Assembly (NCBI GenBank): GCA_020061145.1
Contig: JAGUYX010000108.1
Location: 1-40,997, forward strand
Source: Anaerolineales bacterium
Lineage (GTDB): Bacteria; Chloroflexota; Anaerolineae; Anaerolineales; DRKV01
DNA length: 40,997 nucleotides
Direction of reading: 5' to 3'
The number at the start of each line of letters is the position of its first letter. The stretch's first letter is position 1. Positions 33,776 through 40,997 of the stretch are shown one piece after another. The notes under the pieces were generated by a model, which made no database searches, was not told the DNA's origin, and saw only the letters and a program-made list of their open reading frames with translations. The position numbers were made by a program, and so were the translations under genes.

Positions 33776-34417
33776 ATGCCCAACGAACGCAGCAATGAAG
33801 ATTGGCTCCGGGAGCTGACATCCACAGGCGAGGTGCATGAACAGGCAATCGAGGATTTGCGATCCATTATCCTTTCCGGGTTGCCATATGGTCTCTCACG
33901 CTGGCTGCAGGCGAGCGATCCGCGTTTCGAAACCTTAATTAGCGAAGTTACTCAGGAAACCCTGGTACGCGTACTGGACCGCCTGGATTCATTCGAAGGT
34001 CGTTCACACTTCACCACCTGGGTATATACAATTGCCATCCGCCTGGCCTTGAGCGAATTACGCAAAGCGCGTTGGCGTGAGGTCTCGCTGGATGAAATTC
34101 TGGAAGAAAACCCCAGTTTTTTCTCCGGTGCATCATCAAGTTTGACGGCAGCACCTGAAAATCCCGAAAAATTCAGTGAAAAAGCAGGCCTTATAGAAAG
34201 AATCGAGCATATTATCCAGGAGGAGCTATCCGAAAAGCAACGCGCGGCGCTGATCGCCGTCGGAATTAAAGGGATCCCCATGGAGGTTGTCGCCAGCCAG
34301 TTGGACACCAACCGTAACGCGCTGTACAAGCTCTTACACGACGCCCGGGTACGACTGAAGAAAAGACTGGAAGCGGATGGGCTGAGCGTGGGTGATATTT
34401 TGGCTACCTTTGAATAA
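33776..34417 (+). CDS. ECF-type RNA polymerase sigma factor
   Basis: The protein has 213 residues from the ATG at 33776; the frame back to 33425 runs through the TetR gene and is unsupported. The sigma-2 region covers about 50-110 (ETLVRVLDRLDSFEGRSHFTTWVYTIAIRLAL), with the DNA-melting motif. The sigma-4 helix-turn-helix lies near the end (MEVVASQLDTNRNALYKLLHDARVRLKK). It would direct transcription of a stress regulon. The next gene, 28 bp downstream, encodes a zinc-binding protein that may be its anti-sigma factor. Confidence 0.92.
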   Translation: MPNERSNEDWLRELTSTGEVHEQAIEDLRSIILSGLPYGLSRWLQASDPRFETLISEVTQETLVRVLDRLDSFEGRSHFTTWVYTIAIRLALSELRKARWREVSLDEILEENPSFFSGASSSLTAAPENPEKFSEKAGLIERIEHIIQEELSEKQRAALIAVGIKGIPMEVVASQLDTNRNALYKLLHDARVRLKKRLEADGLSVGDILATFE

Positions 34418-34445
34418 GTAAGAAACCGTCAAGGAATCTCATCAA

Positions 34446-34781
34446 ATGTTTATGAATTGGATTGGCGGGGTGCGTAAGTATTTCAGCAGACGAACAGGTG
34501 CATTGGGAGATCATTCGACCGGCTCATCCCCGGGCGATATGGCGGAAAAACGCCTGCAGGGTTTAATGCGCATGCTATTGAAAACCCGGGAGGAAGAACT
34601 CACCTGCGATGATGTCCTGCGCTGGCTGGATCGTTATGCAGAGATAGAGCTCAGCGGTCAGGAGGCGGCGTTGTTGTTACCCCATGTGCACCAGCATATT
34701 GACCTGTGCCCTGAATGTGCGGAAGAATTGCAGGCCCTTATCGATATCCTGCAAAGCCAGGCTCATCCGAATAATACCTGA
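34446..34781 (+). CDS. Candidate zinc-binding anti-sigma factor (ZAS-like), soluble
   Basis: The protein has 111 residues. The C-terminal half has helices around LTCDDVLRWLDRYAE and then the pattern HIDLCPEC (HxxxCxxC), as in ZAS/zf-HC2 anti-sigma domains. No membrane helix is present, so it is cytosolic. Position right after an ECF sigma gene supports the role. ATG at 34446 or 34452 could be the start; only AAGGA, 12 bases upstream, resembles a ribosome site. Its 3' end overlaps the convergent kynureninase gene by 19 bp. Confidence 0.75.
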   Translation: MFMNWIGGVRKYFSRRTGALGDHSTGSSPGDMAEKRLQGLMRMLLKTREEELTCDDVLRWLDRYAEIELSGQEAALLLPHVHQHIDLCPECAEELQALIDILQSQAHPNNT

Positions 34782-36037
34782 TCTAGAATCTCGTTAAATC
34801 GCCATAGATCGTGAAACGAATTAAATAGCGGCATCGGCGCCACCCGGATGATATTGGGCGGGCGTTCATCGATTATCACTCCACGTTCCAGCAAGGCTTC
34901 GGCGGTGGTTAGCGCTCCGCCCGGAATTTCGAGTGAAAACTGGTTGCCGTGTTTTCCGGGTTGGCGGGGGGTGATGATTTTAAACTTGCCGGAATTTCGC
35001 ATATCCAATAAATAACCCAGATAATCGGTTAATAAGCGGCTTTTTTGCCAGATATTTTCCAACCCCGCTTCCAAATACAGGCTGAGTGAAGCGTACAGCG
35101 GCGCAATACTCAGCACTGCGGGGTTACTTACCTGAAATCGTTCGGCGGTGCGTTGTGGCTCGAACTGATCACGCATCTCGAAGCGGATGGACGGATCGTT
35201 TCCCCACCAGCCTGCCGGGTGGATCAGGTCGAGGTTGGTGATAAATCGTTGGTTGACGTAAATACCAGCGCCATTTCCGGGGCCAGCGCATAGATATTTG
35301 TAACCACACCAGGCGGCAAAATCAACGTTCCATTCGTGTAGCCATAAAGGGATATTGCCGGCGGCATGCGCCAGGTCAAAACCGACCAGCGCGCCGGATG
35401 CCTGCGCCTGACGTGTGATCTCCTGGAGGGGAAAAACCTGCCCCGTGGCGAAGTGTACAGCCGGTAAAAATACCAGCGCGAGTTCGTCACCCAGGCGCTG
35501 GATTTGATTATAAAAAACCTCATCTGGAATCAGGCGTTCCCCCTCAGGTGGCGCAACCGGGAACAGGATTTCAGCCGGATCCAGGCCACGCAGCCGTATC
35601 ATGGAAACCAGCGCATAACGATCGGAAGGGAACTCACCGCTGATAGCCAGAATTTTCCGCCGCCTGCCTTTTGGCTGGTAAAAGGTTTCAAGCAGTTGGT
35701 GAATATTGGCGGTGAGTGTGCCCATCGGGATGACTTCTTCCGGAGTAGCACCCATTACCTGAGCCAGTTGCGGCAGCAGTTCCTGATAATAATTGATCCA
35801 GGGGCGTTCGCCTTCAAAATGACCGCGCACCGCAAGCTTGCGCCACTGTGACATCACCTGGGCGACAAACTCATCTGCCAGTCTGGGTTGCGGGCCGAGG
35901 GAATTACCGCACAGGTAGATCGCCGGGTTTCCTCTGCGGTCGAGGGGATGGTGAAAGGCAGCATGATAACCGGCAAGTGGGTCTTGCCGGTCAAGCTCCA
36001 GAGCGTATTGTTCGTCCGGGCGGAAAGGGAGGTTCAT
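34763..36037 (-). CDS. kynU: Kynureninase
   Basis: The protein has 424 residues, the normal length. PLP-enzyme features are GNSLGPQP (about 44-51), the cofactor-facing DLAHAAGN (Asp221, His224) and the Schiff-base lysine K247 in WCGYKYLCAGPG. The HPAGWWGN segment is typical of KynU. It cleaves kynurenine to anthranilate and alanine in tryptophan breakdown. No kynA, kynB or other pathway genes lie in the window. I see no ribosome site before the ATG. Confidence 0.93.
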   Translation of the reverse strand: MNLPFRPDEQYALELDRQDPLAGYHAAFHHPLDRRGNPAIYLCGNSLGPQPRLADEFVAQVMSQWRKLAVRGHFEGERPWINYYQELLPQLAQVMGATPEEVIPMGTLTANIHQLLETFYQPKGRRRKILAISGEFPSDRYALVSMIRLRGLDPAEILFPVAPPEGERLIPDEVFYNQIQRLGDELALVFLPAVHFATGQVFPLQEITRQAQASGALVGFDLAHAAGNIPLWLHEWNVDFAAWCGYKYLCAGPGNGAGIYVNQRFITNLDLIHPAGWWGNDPSIRFEMRDQFEPQRTAERFQVSNPAVLSIAPLYASLSLYLEAGLENIWQKSRLLTDYLGYLLDMRNSGKFKIITPRQPGKHGNQFSLEIPGGALTTAEALLERGVIIDERPPNIIRVAPMPLFNSFHDLWRFNEILDQVLFG

Positions 36038-36111
36038 GAAAGTTCACAGGAGAACATAAATAGTGTTGGCCTCGTCAGATCCATTTCGAAAATCGTAGTC
36101 AACTATGCGAT

Positions 36112-36423
36112 TCAAGCGGAATTAACTGAATGCTGCCGAACCTTCACCTCGCTTTGAATCCGCTTTTTTAACTCCCTATCAGCCGACTCCAGGTCATAGC
36201 GTACCTGCAACCGTAACCAGATACCTGGACTGGTATCGAAATATCGCGCCAACCTCAAGGCGGTGTCCACCGTGATTGCTCGTTGCCCATTGATTATCTG
36301 GCTGATCCGGATTGGTGTAACTCCCAGATCTTTCGCCAGACGGTATTGGCTCAATCCATAGGGTTTCATGAAATCTTCCAGAAGGATTTCTCCTGGGTGA
36401 ATGGGGCTAAGTAAATCGTCCAT
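36112..36423 (-). CDS. higA: HigA-type antitoxin
   Basis: The protein has 103 residues. It opens with the HigA/VapI hallmark IHPGEILLEDFM and contains an XRE helix-turn-helix (LSQYRLAKDLGVTPIRISQI) and the WLRLQVRYDLE segment. It neutralizes the toxin encoded 8 bp upstream and represses the shared promoter. Toxin-first order is normal for higBA. Confidence 0.93.
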   Translation of the reverse strand: MDDLLSPIHPGEILLEDFMKPYGLSQYRLAKDLGVTPIRISQIINGQRAITVDTALRLARYFDTSPGIWLRLQVRYDLESADRELKKRIQSEVKVRQHSVNSA

Positions 36424-36431
36424 TTTTATCC

Positions 36432-36719
36432 CTAAGAAAGATGGTAATCAACAATCTCCACATTTTTCGCTTTGCCATTAACCCAATCGAAACAGATTCT
36501 CCATTGATCGTTGATCCTGATTGAATATTTTCCAGCCCGGTCCCCAATGAGTTTTTCCAACCGATTTCCTGGGGAGGAGCGCAAATCACGGAGATCTTCA
36601 GCTTCGTCCAGGTAAATTAATTTACGTCGGGCAATCCTTTGAATATTGCGAGGAAACTTTTTCGAAACTATCCCTAGAAATATTTTTTCTGTTTCTCGGG
36701 AAGCAAAGGATTCGATCAC
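36432..36719 (-). CDS. higB: HigB/RelE-type mRNA interferase toxin
   Basis: The protein has 95 residues of the RelE/HigB fold. Conserved parts are LRSSPGNRLEKL, the central GKYSIRINDQWRICF strand pair and the end VEIVDYH with the terminal catalytic-type histidine. It cleaves mRNA at the ribosome when free of HigA. The GTG start lies six bases after the -10 box, so the message is leaderless. Confidence 0.92.
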   Translation of the reverse strand: MIESFASRETEKIFLGIVSKKFPRNIQRIARRKLIYLDEAEDLRDLRSSPGNRLEKLIGDRAGKYSIRINDQWRICFDWVNGKAKNVEIVDYHLS

Positions 36720-36725
36720 AAATTT

Positions 36726-36754
36726 ATATTATCGCCTGGCGATAATATTGTCAA
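36726..36754 (-). promoter_or_regulatory. Promoter of higBA with palindromic operator
   Basis: TTGACA (36754-36749, perfect) and TAATAT (36731-36726) are 17 nt apart on the minus strand. The spacer and -10 box coincide with a perfect 23-bp inverted repeat (36726-36748; 11-bp arms around one base), the likely HigA operator. Confidence 0.88.
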
Positions 36755-36809
36755 GATCCTCTTAAGAGTTATTTGGAATAGGTTTTGAAAGCCAGCGATT
36801 GAATCAATA

Positions 36810-39800
36810 TCACTCAATCAACTGCACTTTATATGCGACACACACCGGCTCGCCGGTATGCTGGTCGCGTTGCATCTTCCCTTCCACAATCCAGGGAATC
36901 GATTTGTGGAACATAGGCCGGTAACGGCGGTATAAAGCCAGGCTGAGCTGAATTTCCAGGTCGCCTTCGAGATCTTCAATAAACAAACGCACCGCCGGTT
37001 CGTTTTCTGTGGAAACCATTCTTCGACCCGGCTGGCGTAACCCTCCCACACGGACGGATTCACCAATTTTCAGCGCCGCTTCAATGGTTGACAGTACCCC
37101 TGCCTGACCGAGCACTTCCGTGTAAAGCTCCAGACGGTGATGTTCCACACTGACTCCAAGGACTTCTTCCTGAGCCAGGATTTTTTCATCGACAGACCAG
37201 GGTTCGACTTCCGGATAGGCCGGTCGTAACTCGAACAATCTCATTTGTTGGGGAGAGGAAGTACGAAATTGCCCCCGATTGAGACCGATCAGCAGCTCTG
37301 GTTCGCTTCCAAAAAACGTCAGGCAACCACCTCGCACCAAATTTACCACTTCCTTCGGGCGAGGATCCACTCGCTCCAGAAAGTCCTCCATGGAGGTGAA
37401 TGGCCTGAATTTTAATATACGCTCCTGCGTTCTGCGGCTGAGCTCCCGCACCTGATTCAAACCCATAAACAAGATCATTACGTTGTTCACCCGACGGGCG
37501 GAAAACTCACGCTCAGCGAAAAACACATCCGGTGGGCTCACCTTCAGACCGAGATGGCGGGCTTCCATCAAATATCTGCTTTGCGGATAATAACCGCCCC
37601 AATTTGCCAGGACAGCAGCCATAAATTGTGCCGGGAAATGTGCCTTAAACCAGGCAGAGCGCCAGGCTATTTCTGCGTATGAAGCGGCATGGGCTTTGGG
37701 GAAACCATAACCTGCAAATGCGGCCATCATATCCCAGATGAGCCTGGCTGTTTCGGGGTCGATCTGGTGATTGGCATTCACCCCCCGGATAAATTTCTCC
37801 CGCAGGGAATCCATCTGAGCGCCCGGGTTGAAATGAGATATCGCCCGGCGTAATAAATCCGCATCCGCCAGACTCAACCCACCCAGCTCGTGGGCAATTT
37901 TCAATACCTGCTCCTGGTAGAGGATCACACCATGAGTGTCAGCCAGCATGCCAGCGAGCGCCGGGTGCAGGTGGGTAACCTGCTCCTTACCCAGATGGCG
38001 GCGTACAAAGGCATCTTTTAAACCACCTGTCATCGGGCCGGGTCGATATAACGCCAGAGCAACCAGCACGTCATCGATATTGCTCGCCTGGATTTCTCGC
38101 AAAGTGGCGCGCATACCCGGGCTCTCGATTTGGAAACAACCCACGCTGCGCCCCTGGCGTAGCAGGTCGGCTGTATTTTCGTCATCGGCAGGGATAGAAT
38201 CCATCATTTCGAGGCGCTTTGTATAAGGTGTCGTGGCGGTGCGGATGATATGGTCTGCCATATCTCCCAGCACAGTCAGGCCGCGTATTCCCAGCAGATC
38301 GATCTTAACCAAACCGGCCCGCGAAACCCCTTCCAGGTCATATTGGGTGATAACCAGTCCTTTGCTGGATAACTGTGTTGCCGTGTAATCCGTGATGCGG
38401 CCCGGCGTAATTACCACCCCACCTGGATGAATGGAAAGATGGTGCGGCAATCCACGGATTTGCCGGGCGGTGGCGAAAATCGAGTCATAAGGTTCACCCC
38501 GGAAGCGAGTGCTCAATTCTTGATAGGGATCGGTTTCCGCCAGTTCATCCTGGCGGGGCGGTCCCCATCCGGCGGATGGCAGTTTTTCGACCAGGCGTTT
38601 TATCTGTTCCGAGTTCAGCCCATAAACGCGGGCGGTTTCCCGTAATGCAGATTTACGCCTGAAGCGGTTGACGGTTGCCACCATGGCTACACGTTCACGC
38701 CCAAAGCGGTCGTACACATACTCAATCAATTGATCCCGCCGTACGGAACAGATATCGGTATCGATATCCGGCGGGGAAGAACGCGCCGGATTCAGAAAGC
38801 GCTCAAAATATAGGTTTAACCGCATGGGATCCGGGGTAGTGATCCCCAGGCAATAGGCGACCAGCGAAGACGAGGCTGACCCGCGTGAGGCGGTGGGGAT
38901 ATCCGCCTGGCGGGCGTGAGCCATAATCTCCGCCATAATCAGAAATAACGAGGCAAATCCGGCAGTTTCAATCACCTGCAATTCATGCTCCAGCCTGTCC
39001 TGGATGGCAGACGTCAACTCCGGGTAGCGTTGTTTTACACCTGCATAGGTTTTTTGACGCAAGACTTCACTGACCGGTATCCCATTGGCAAATTCCAGTT
39101 CCGGAAAATAGATTTTCCCGGGCGGCAATTCCACGCTGCATAAAGCAGCAATCTGGAGAGTATTTTCCAGCGCACTGCGGCGATATTCCTCGGGCAAACG
39201 TCCGGCTGCCGCCAATGCGCGTCTGGAACCGGGGAAAATGGAGTCGGGTGGAGCGACCTCGCCGGGTTGGAGCTGGTGGAGGAATTTATTCAGGCGGATT
39301 GCGCTCAATACTTTCTGCGCCGCGGACTGGTCCTTTTGTAAATAATAAACTTCGGGCGCATACACCAGGGGTAAATTCAACCGCTTAACGGCATCTAATT
39401 TGGCAGCAAGGGTATTCGGGTTGTCAACCGGGGTTCCCCCGATCTGAATATAGACCTGTTGGGCAAAAATTTCGGACAATCGAGTCAATATTTCCCGCTG
39501 TAGCCGGGAGTAACGCGAAGTACCCGCAGGAAACAACAGGCTTTGTGAGCCGCCCGTCAGGCAGATACAATCTTCGACCTCGCGGGCGAGCAGTGCAAAA
39601 GGAAGATATCCGTGCTGCAGGATTTGCGGATCACTGAGAAAATAGCTGCTCAGGCGGTTCAGGCTTTGCCAGCCGTGCAGGTTTTTTGCCAGCAAGACCA
39701 GATCACCCCGTTGACCGGCGCCGTCCGTAGTGTATTCCACCGGCAAAGTCAGCCCCAGAATTGGCTGTATTCCAGCCTGCACACAGGCATCATAAAAACG

Positions 39801-39941
39801 AAAACCTCCGCTCAGGTAACCACGATCGGTCAGCGCAACTGCCCCATGTCCATTTTCTACCGCCGCCTGGACCAGTTCTTCAGGTGTAGGAACAGCATGC
39901 AAAAAGGAGAAACAGGAATAGTTATTCAGGGATACGAACAT
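36810..39941 (-). CDS. DNA polymerase III alpha subunit, DnaE2/ImuC-like
   Basis: The protein has 1043 residues, shorter than replicative DnaE1 and typical of DnaE2/ImuC. The polymerase carboxylates are present: PDIDTD, and IDLLGI as third site. So are the ASRGSASSSLVAYCLG loop and the FPKAHAASYAEIAW thumb/finger segment. The C-terminus ends in an OB-fold region (about 955-1043). The N-terminal PHP domain has lost its metal ligands: the usual HxH reads NNY, and ALTDH reads ALTDR. PHP-dependent proofreading is therefore unlikely. No imuA, imuB or lexA gene lies nearby. It is probably an error-prone or repair polymerase. A TATAAT 10 bases before ATG suggests a near-leaderless transcript. Confidence 0.88.
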   Translation of the reverse strand: MFVSLNNYSCFSFLHAVPTPEELVQAAVENGHGAVALTDRGYLSGGFRFYDACVQAGIQPILGLTLPVEYTTDGAGQRGDLVLLAKNLHGWQSLNRLSSYFLSDPQILQHGYLPFALLAREVEDCICLTGGSQSLLFPAGTSRYSRLQREILTRLSEIFAQQVYIQIGGTPVDNPNTLAAKLDAVKRLNLPLVYAPEVYYLQKDQSAAQKVLSAIRLNKFLHQLQPGEVAPPDSIFPGSRRALAAAGRLPEEYRRSALENTLQIAALCSVELPPGKIYFPELEFANGIPVSEVLRQKTYAGVKQRYPELTSAIQDRLEHELQVIETAGFASLFLIMAEIMAHARQADIPTASRGSASSSLVAYCLGITTPDPMRLNLYFERFLNPARSSPPDIDTDICSVRRDQLIEYVYDRFGRERVAMVATVNRFRRKSALRETARVYGLNSEQIKRLVEKLPSAGWGPPRQDELAETDPYQELSTRFRGEPYDSIFATARQIRGLPHHLSIHPGGVVITPGRITDYTATQLSSKGLVITQYDLEGVSRAGLVKIDLLGIRGLTVLGDMADHIIRTATTPYTKRLEMMDSIPADDENTADLLRQGRSVGCFQIESPGMRATLREIQASNIDDVLVALALYRPGPMTGGLKDAFVRRHLGKEQVTHLHPALAGMLADTHGVILYQEQVLKIAHELGGLSLADADLLRRAISHFNPGAQMDSLREKFIRGVNANHQIDPETARLIWDMMAAFAGYGFPKAHAASYAEIAWRSAWFKAHFPAQFMAAVLANWGGYYPQSRYLMEARHLGLKVSPPDVFFAEREFSARRVNNVMILFMGLNQVRELSRRTQERILKFRPFTSMEDFLERVDPRPKEVVNLVRGGCLTFFGSEPELLIGLNRGQFRTSSPQQMRLFELRPAYPEVEPWSVDEKILAQEEVLGVSVEHHRLELYTEVLGQAGVLSTIEAALKIGESVRVGGLRQPGRRMVSTENEPAVRLFIEDLEGDLEIQLSLALYRRYRPMFHKSIPWIVEGKMQRDQHTGEPVCVAYKVQLIE

Positions 39942-39951
39942 ATGTGCGATT

Positions 39952-39957
39952 ATTATA
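39952..39957 (-). promoter_or_regulatory. -10 box of the DnaE-like gene
   Basis: TATAAT on the minus strand is ten bases before the ATG at 39941. No SD and no good -35 element are visible. A second TATAAT at 40058-40053 has TTGATT 16 nt upstream (40080-40075) and could give a leader of about 105 nt. Confidence 0.45.
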
Positions 39958-40002
39958 TCCGAATTCCCCCAACAGGGCTGGTCAATTCACTGACACTCGC
40001 TT

Positions 40003-40025
40003 AAAAAGCTCACTGACCAGGTGAG
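40003..40025 (-). terminator. Weak intrinsic terminator
   Basis: CTCAC (40009-40013) pairs with GTGAG (40021-40025), and on the minus strand the stem is followed by CTTTTT. It lies between the partial phosphodiesterase-fold gene and the polymerase gene. The stem is only 5 bp. Confidence 0.45.
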
Positions 40026-40107
40026 GGGGGCACCCGGCCAGCGAGTTTTCACATTATACCTGGATATTAATATTAATCAAGGGAGAAATTAAATTTGTAG
40101 CTAATCA

Positions 40108-40997
40108 TCAAGGGCGGGCGATAGCCCAGTTCCATTGCAATCGCGCCAGTAAAGGCAGGTGGTCTGAGCCAGTGTGATTGCCAACCCAGGAATCTACCGG
40201 CATCATATGGGGAGTATGCCAGATGTAATCCACGCGTGCCATCGGAAGCAGGGGGATTTTCTTCCAGCGCATTGGCAGGGTAAATCCAGGCCCATCGCCC
40301 ACTTCCTGGTAGGCATCGATCAAACCCAGATTACGCAGCGTGCCGTGTAAATGTGACCGTGTGGTGATATTAAAATCTCCCACCATGAGGACCGGCCCTC
40401 CGCGGGTCGCCAGGCGGGTGAGAATGTCGATCTGTTTGCGCGTGGCGGCATTCATGTAAATTCCGTTCGAATGGATACGCGGGGGAGGTGGATGCGCCAC
40501 GATTACAGTTAATTCGCCTTCGTGCAATTGCACTCTGGCGATCAGGTCTGGTCGATCAGGATAGAGATAGAGTTTCCGGTATTCGATGATCGGGAATTTG
40601 GAGAGAATGCCTTTCCCGGGGATTCCTTCTCCAAATAAGATGCGGTGGGGATATAGGGAAGCCAGCTGCTGGTCGATGATCAGCGCCTGTTCCTGGGTAA
40701 TCTCCTGCAAGCCAATCAGGTCTGCGCCAGAATTACGGAGCACATTAACCAATACTTCGCCAGCCGCCAGGCCATTCCCGGCGTTATGAGTCATGAAGGT
40801 GTAAGTTTTTCCAATTGGGGTGGCTTTCGCCGGGTTGCCTTCCCACAGGCTACGAATATTCCACAGGGAGGCAACAGAAGATAATGATGCCAATGTAAAC
40901 ACTCCTAGAAATCCGGCCAATGCCCAACGGCGCAGTCGGAAAGATACTAAAGTAAAAAAATAACTGATGGCCAGGGTAAATGGAATTCCCCAGTGCA
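40108..40997 (-). CDS. Membrane-anchored endonuclease/exonuclease/phosphatase protein, partial
   Basis: The frame is open to the window edge, so the N-terminus lies outside. The visible part has two hydrophobic segments (an FTLAISYFFTLVSF stretch, then LAGFLGVFTLASL) before an EEP domain. Active-site strands are THNAGNG, LIGLQEIT (Glu), VIVAHPPPPR (His), VLMVGDFNIT (Asp-Asn) and GSDHLPLLARL at the end (Asp-His). The catalytic domain probably faces outside the cytoplasm. Substrate unknown; DNA, RNA and phospholipids are possible. The TTG at 40920 is only the first start-like codon in the visible part. Confidence 0.85.
   Translation of the reverse strand, partial: HWGIPFTLAISYFFTLVSFRLRRWALAGFLGVFTLASLSSVASLWNIRSLWEGNPAKATPIGKTYTFMTHNAGNGLAAGEVLVNVLRNSGADLIGLQEITQEQALIIDQQLASLYPHRILFGEGIPGKGILSKFPIIEYRKLYLYPDRPDLIARVQLHEGELTVIVAHPPPPRIHSNGIYMNAATRKQIDILTRLATRGGPVLMVGDFNITTRSHLHGTLRNLGLIDAYQEVGDGPGFTLPMRWKKIPLLPMARVDYIWHTPHMMPVDSWVGNHTGSDHLPLLARLQWNWAIARP

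Overview
The window looks like a chromosomal segment of a Chloroflexota bacterium, most likely an Anaerolineae relative. This is inferred from gene content and style and was not checked by a database search. Supporting signs are proline/threonine-rich secreted lipoproteins, an actinobacterial-type inositol-phosphate synthase, a Rex/Obg/NadD neighbourhood, an ATP synthase cluster split from its Fo genes, and several genes whose -10 box lies only 6 to 10 nt before the start codon. I see no phage, insertion sequence or CRISPR array. It is ordinary, densely coded chromosome with one toxin-antitoxin pair.

Layout. 1-400: tRNA-Pro(CGG) on the minus strand with its own promoter and terminator. 0.4-6.3 kb: a zinc-ribbon membrane protein, then an iron block in which a DtxR-type repressor (with an ankyrin protein downstream) diverges from a ferric-iron ABC transporter (binding lipoprotein, fused permease, ATPase). 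The transporter promoter contains a perfect inverted repeat over its -35 box. 6.3-9.1 kb: a META-domain lipoprotein and an orphan GAF-histidine kinase. 9.3-12.6 kb: inositol-1-phosphate synthase, a NYN ribonuclease-like protein with a cold-shock-like C-terminus, a YtxH protein and NadD. 12.6-16.1 kb: Obg, the divergent redox repressor Rex, and a Band-7/SPFH membrane protein.

16.1-22.8 kb (minus strand): one probable transcription unit, M42 aminopeptidase - atpA - atpG - atpD - atpC - MreB-like. Subunit alpha carries an insertion of about 50 residues, and the MreB-like protein has lost the usual catalytic residues. The genes atpB, atpE, atpF and atpH are absent here. 23.0-27.2 kb (minus): yebC - ruvC - ruvA - proC - lapA-like - nuclease/phosphatase, tightly packed.

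27.4-31.0 kb (plus): a candidate leaderless 39-codon gene with its own terminator, then a cyclic-di-GMP-I riboswitch in the leader of a large secreted subtilase. 31.0-36.0 kb: a lipoprotein, a TetR-alcohol dehydrogenase operon with a clear operator, an ECF sigma factor with a ZAS-like partner, and kynureninase. 36.1-40.0 kb: higBA and a second-type DNA polymerase III alpha subunit. The right edge cuts a membrane-anchored endonuclease/exonuclease/phosphatase protein.

The most interesting points are the riboswitch-protease arrangement, the catalytically degenerate MreB-like protein linked to an ATP synthase whose alpha subunit has an insertion, and the repeated leaderless-promoter layout.
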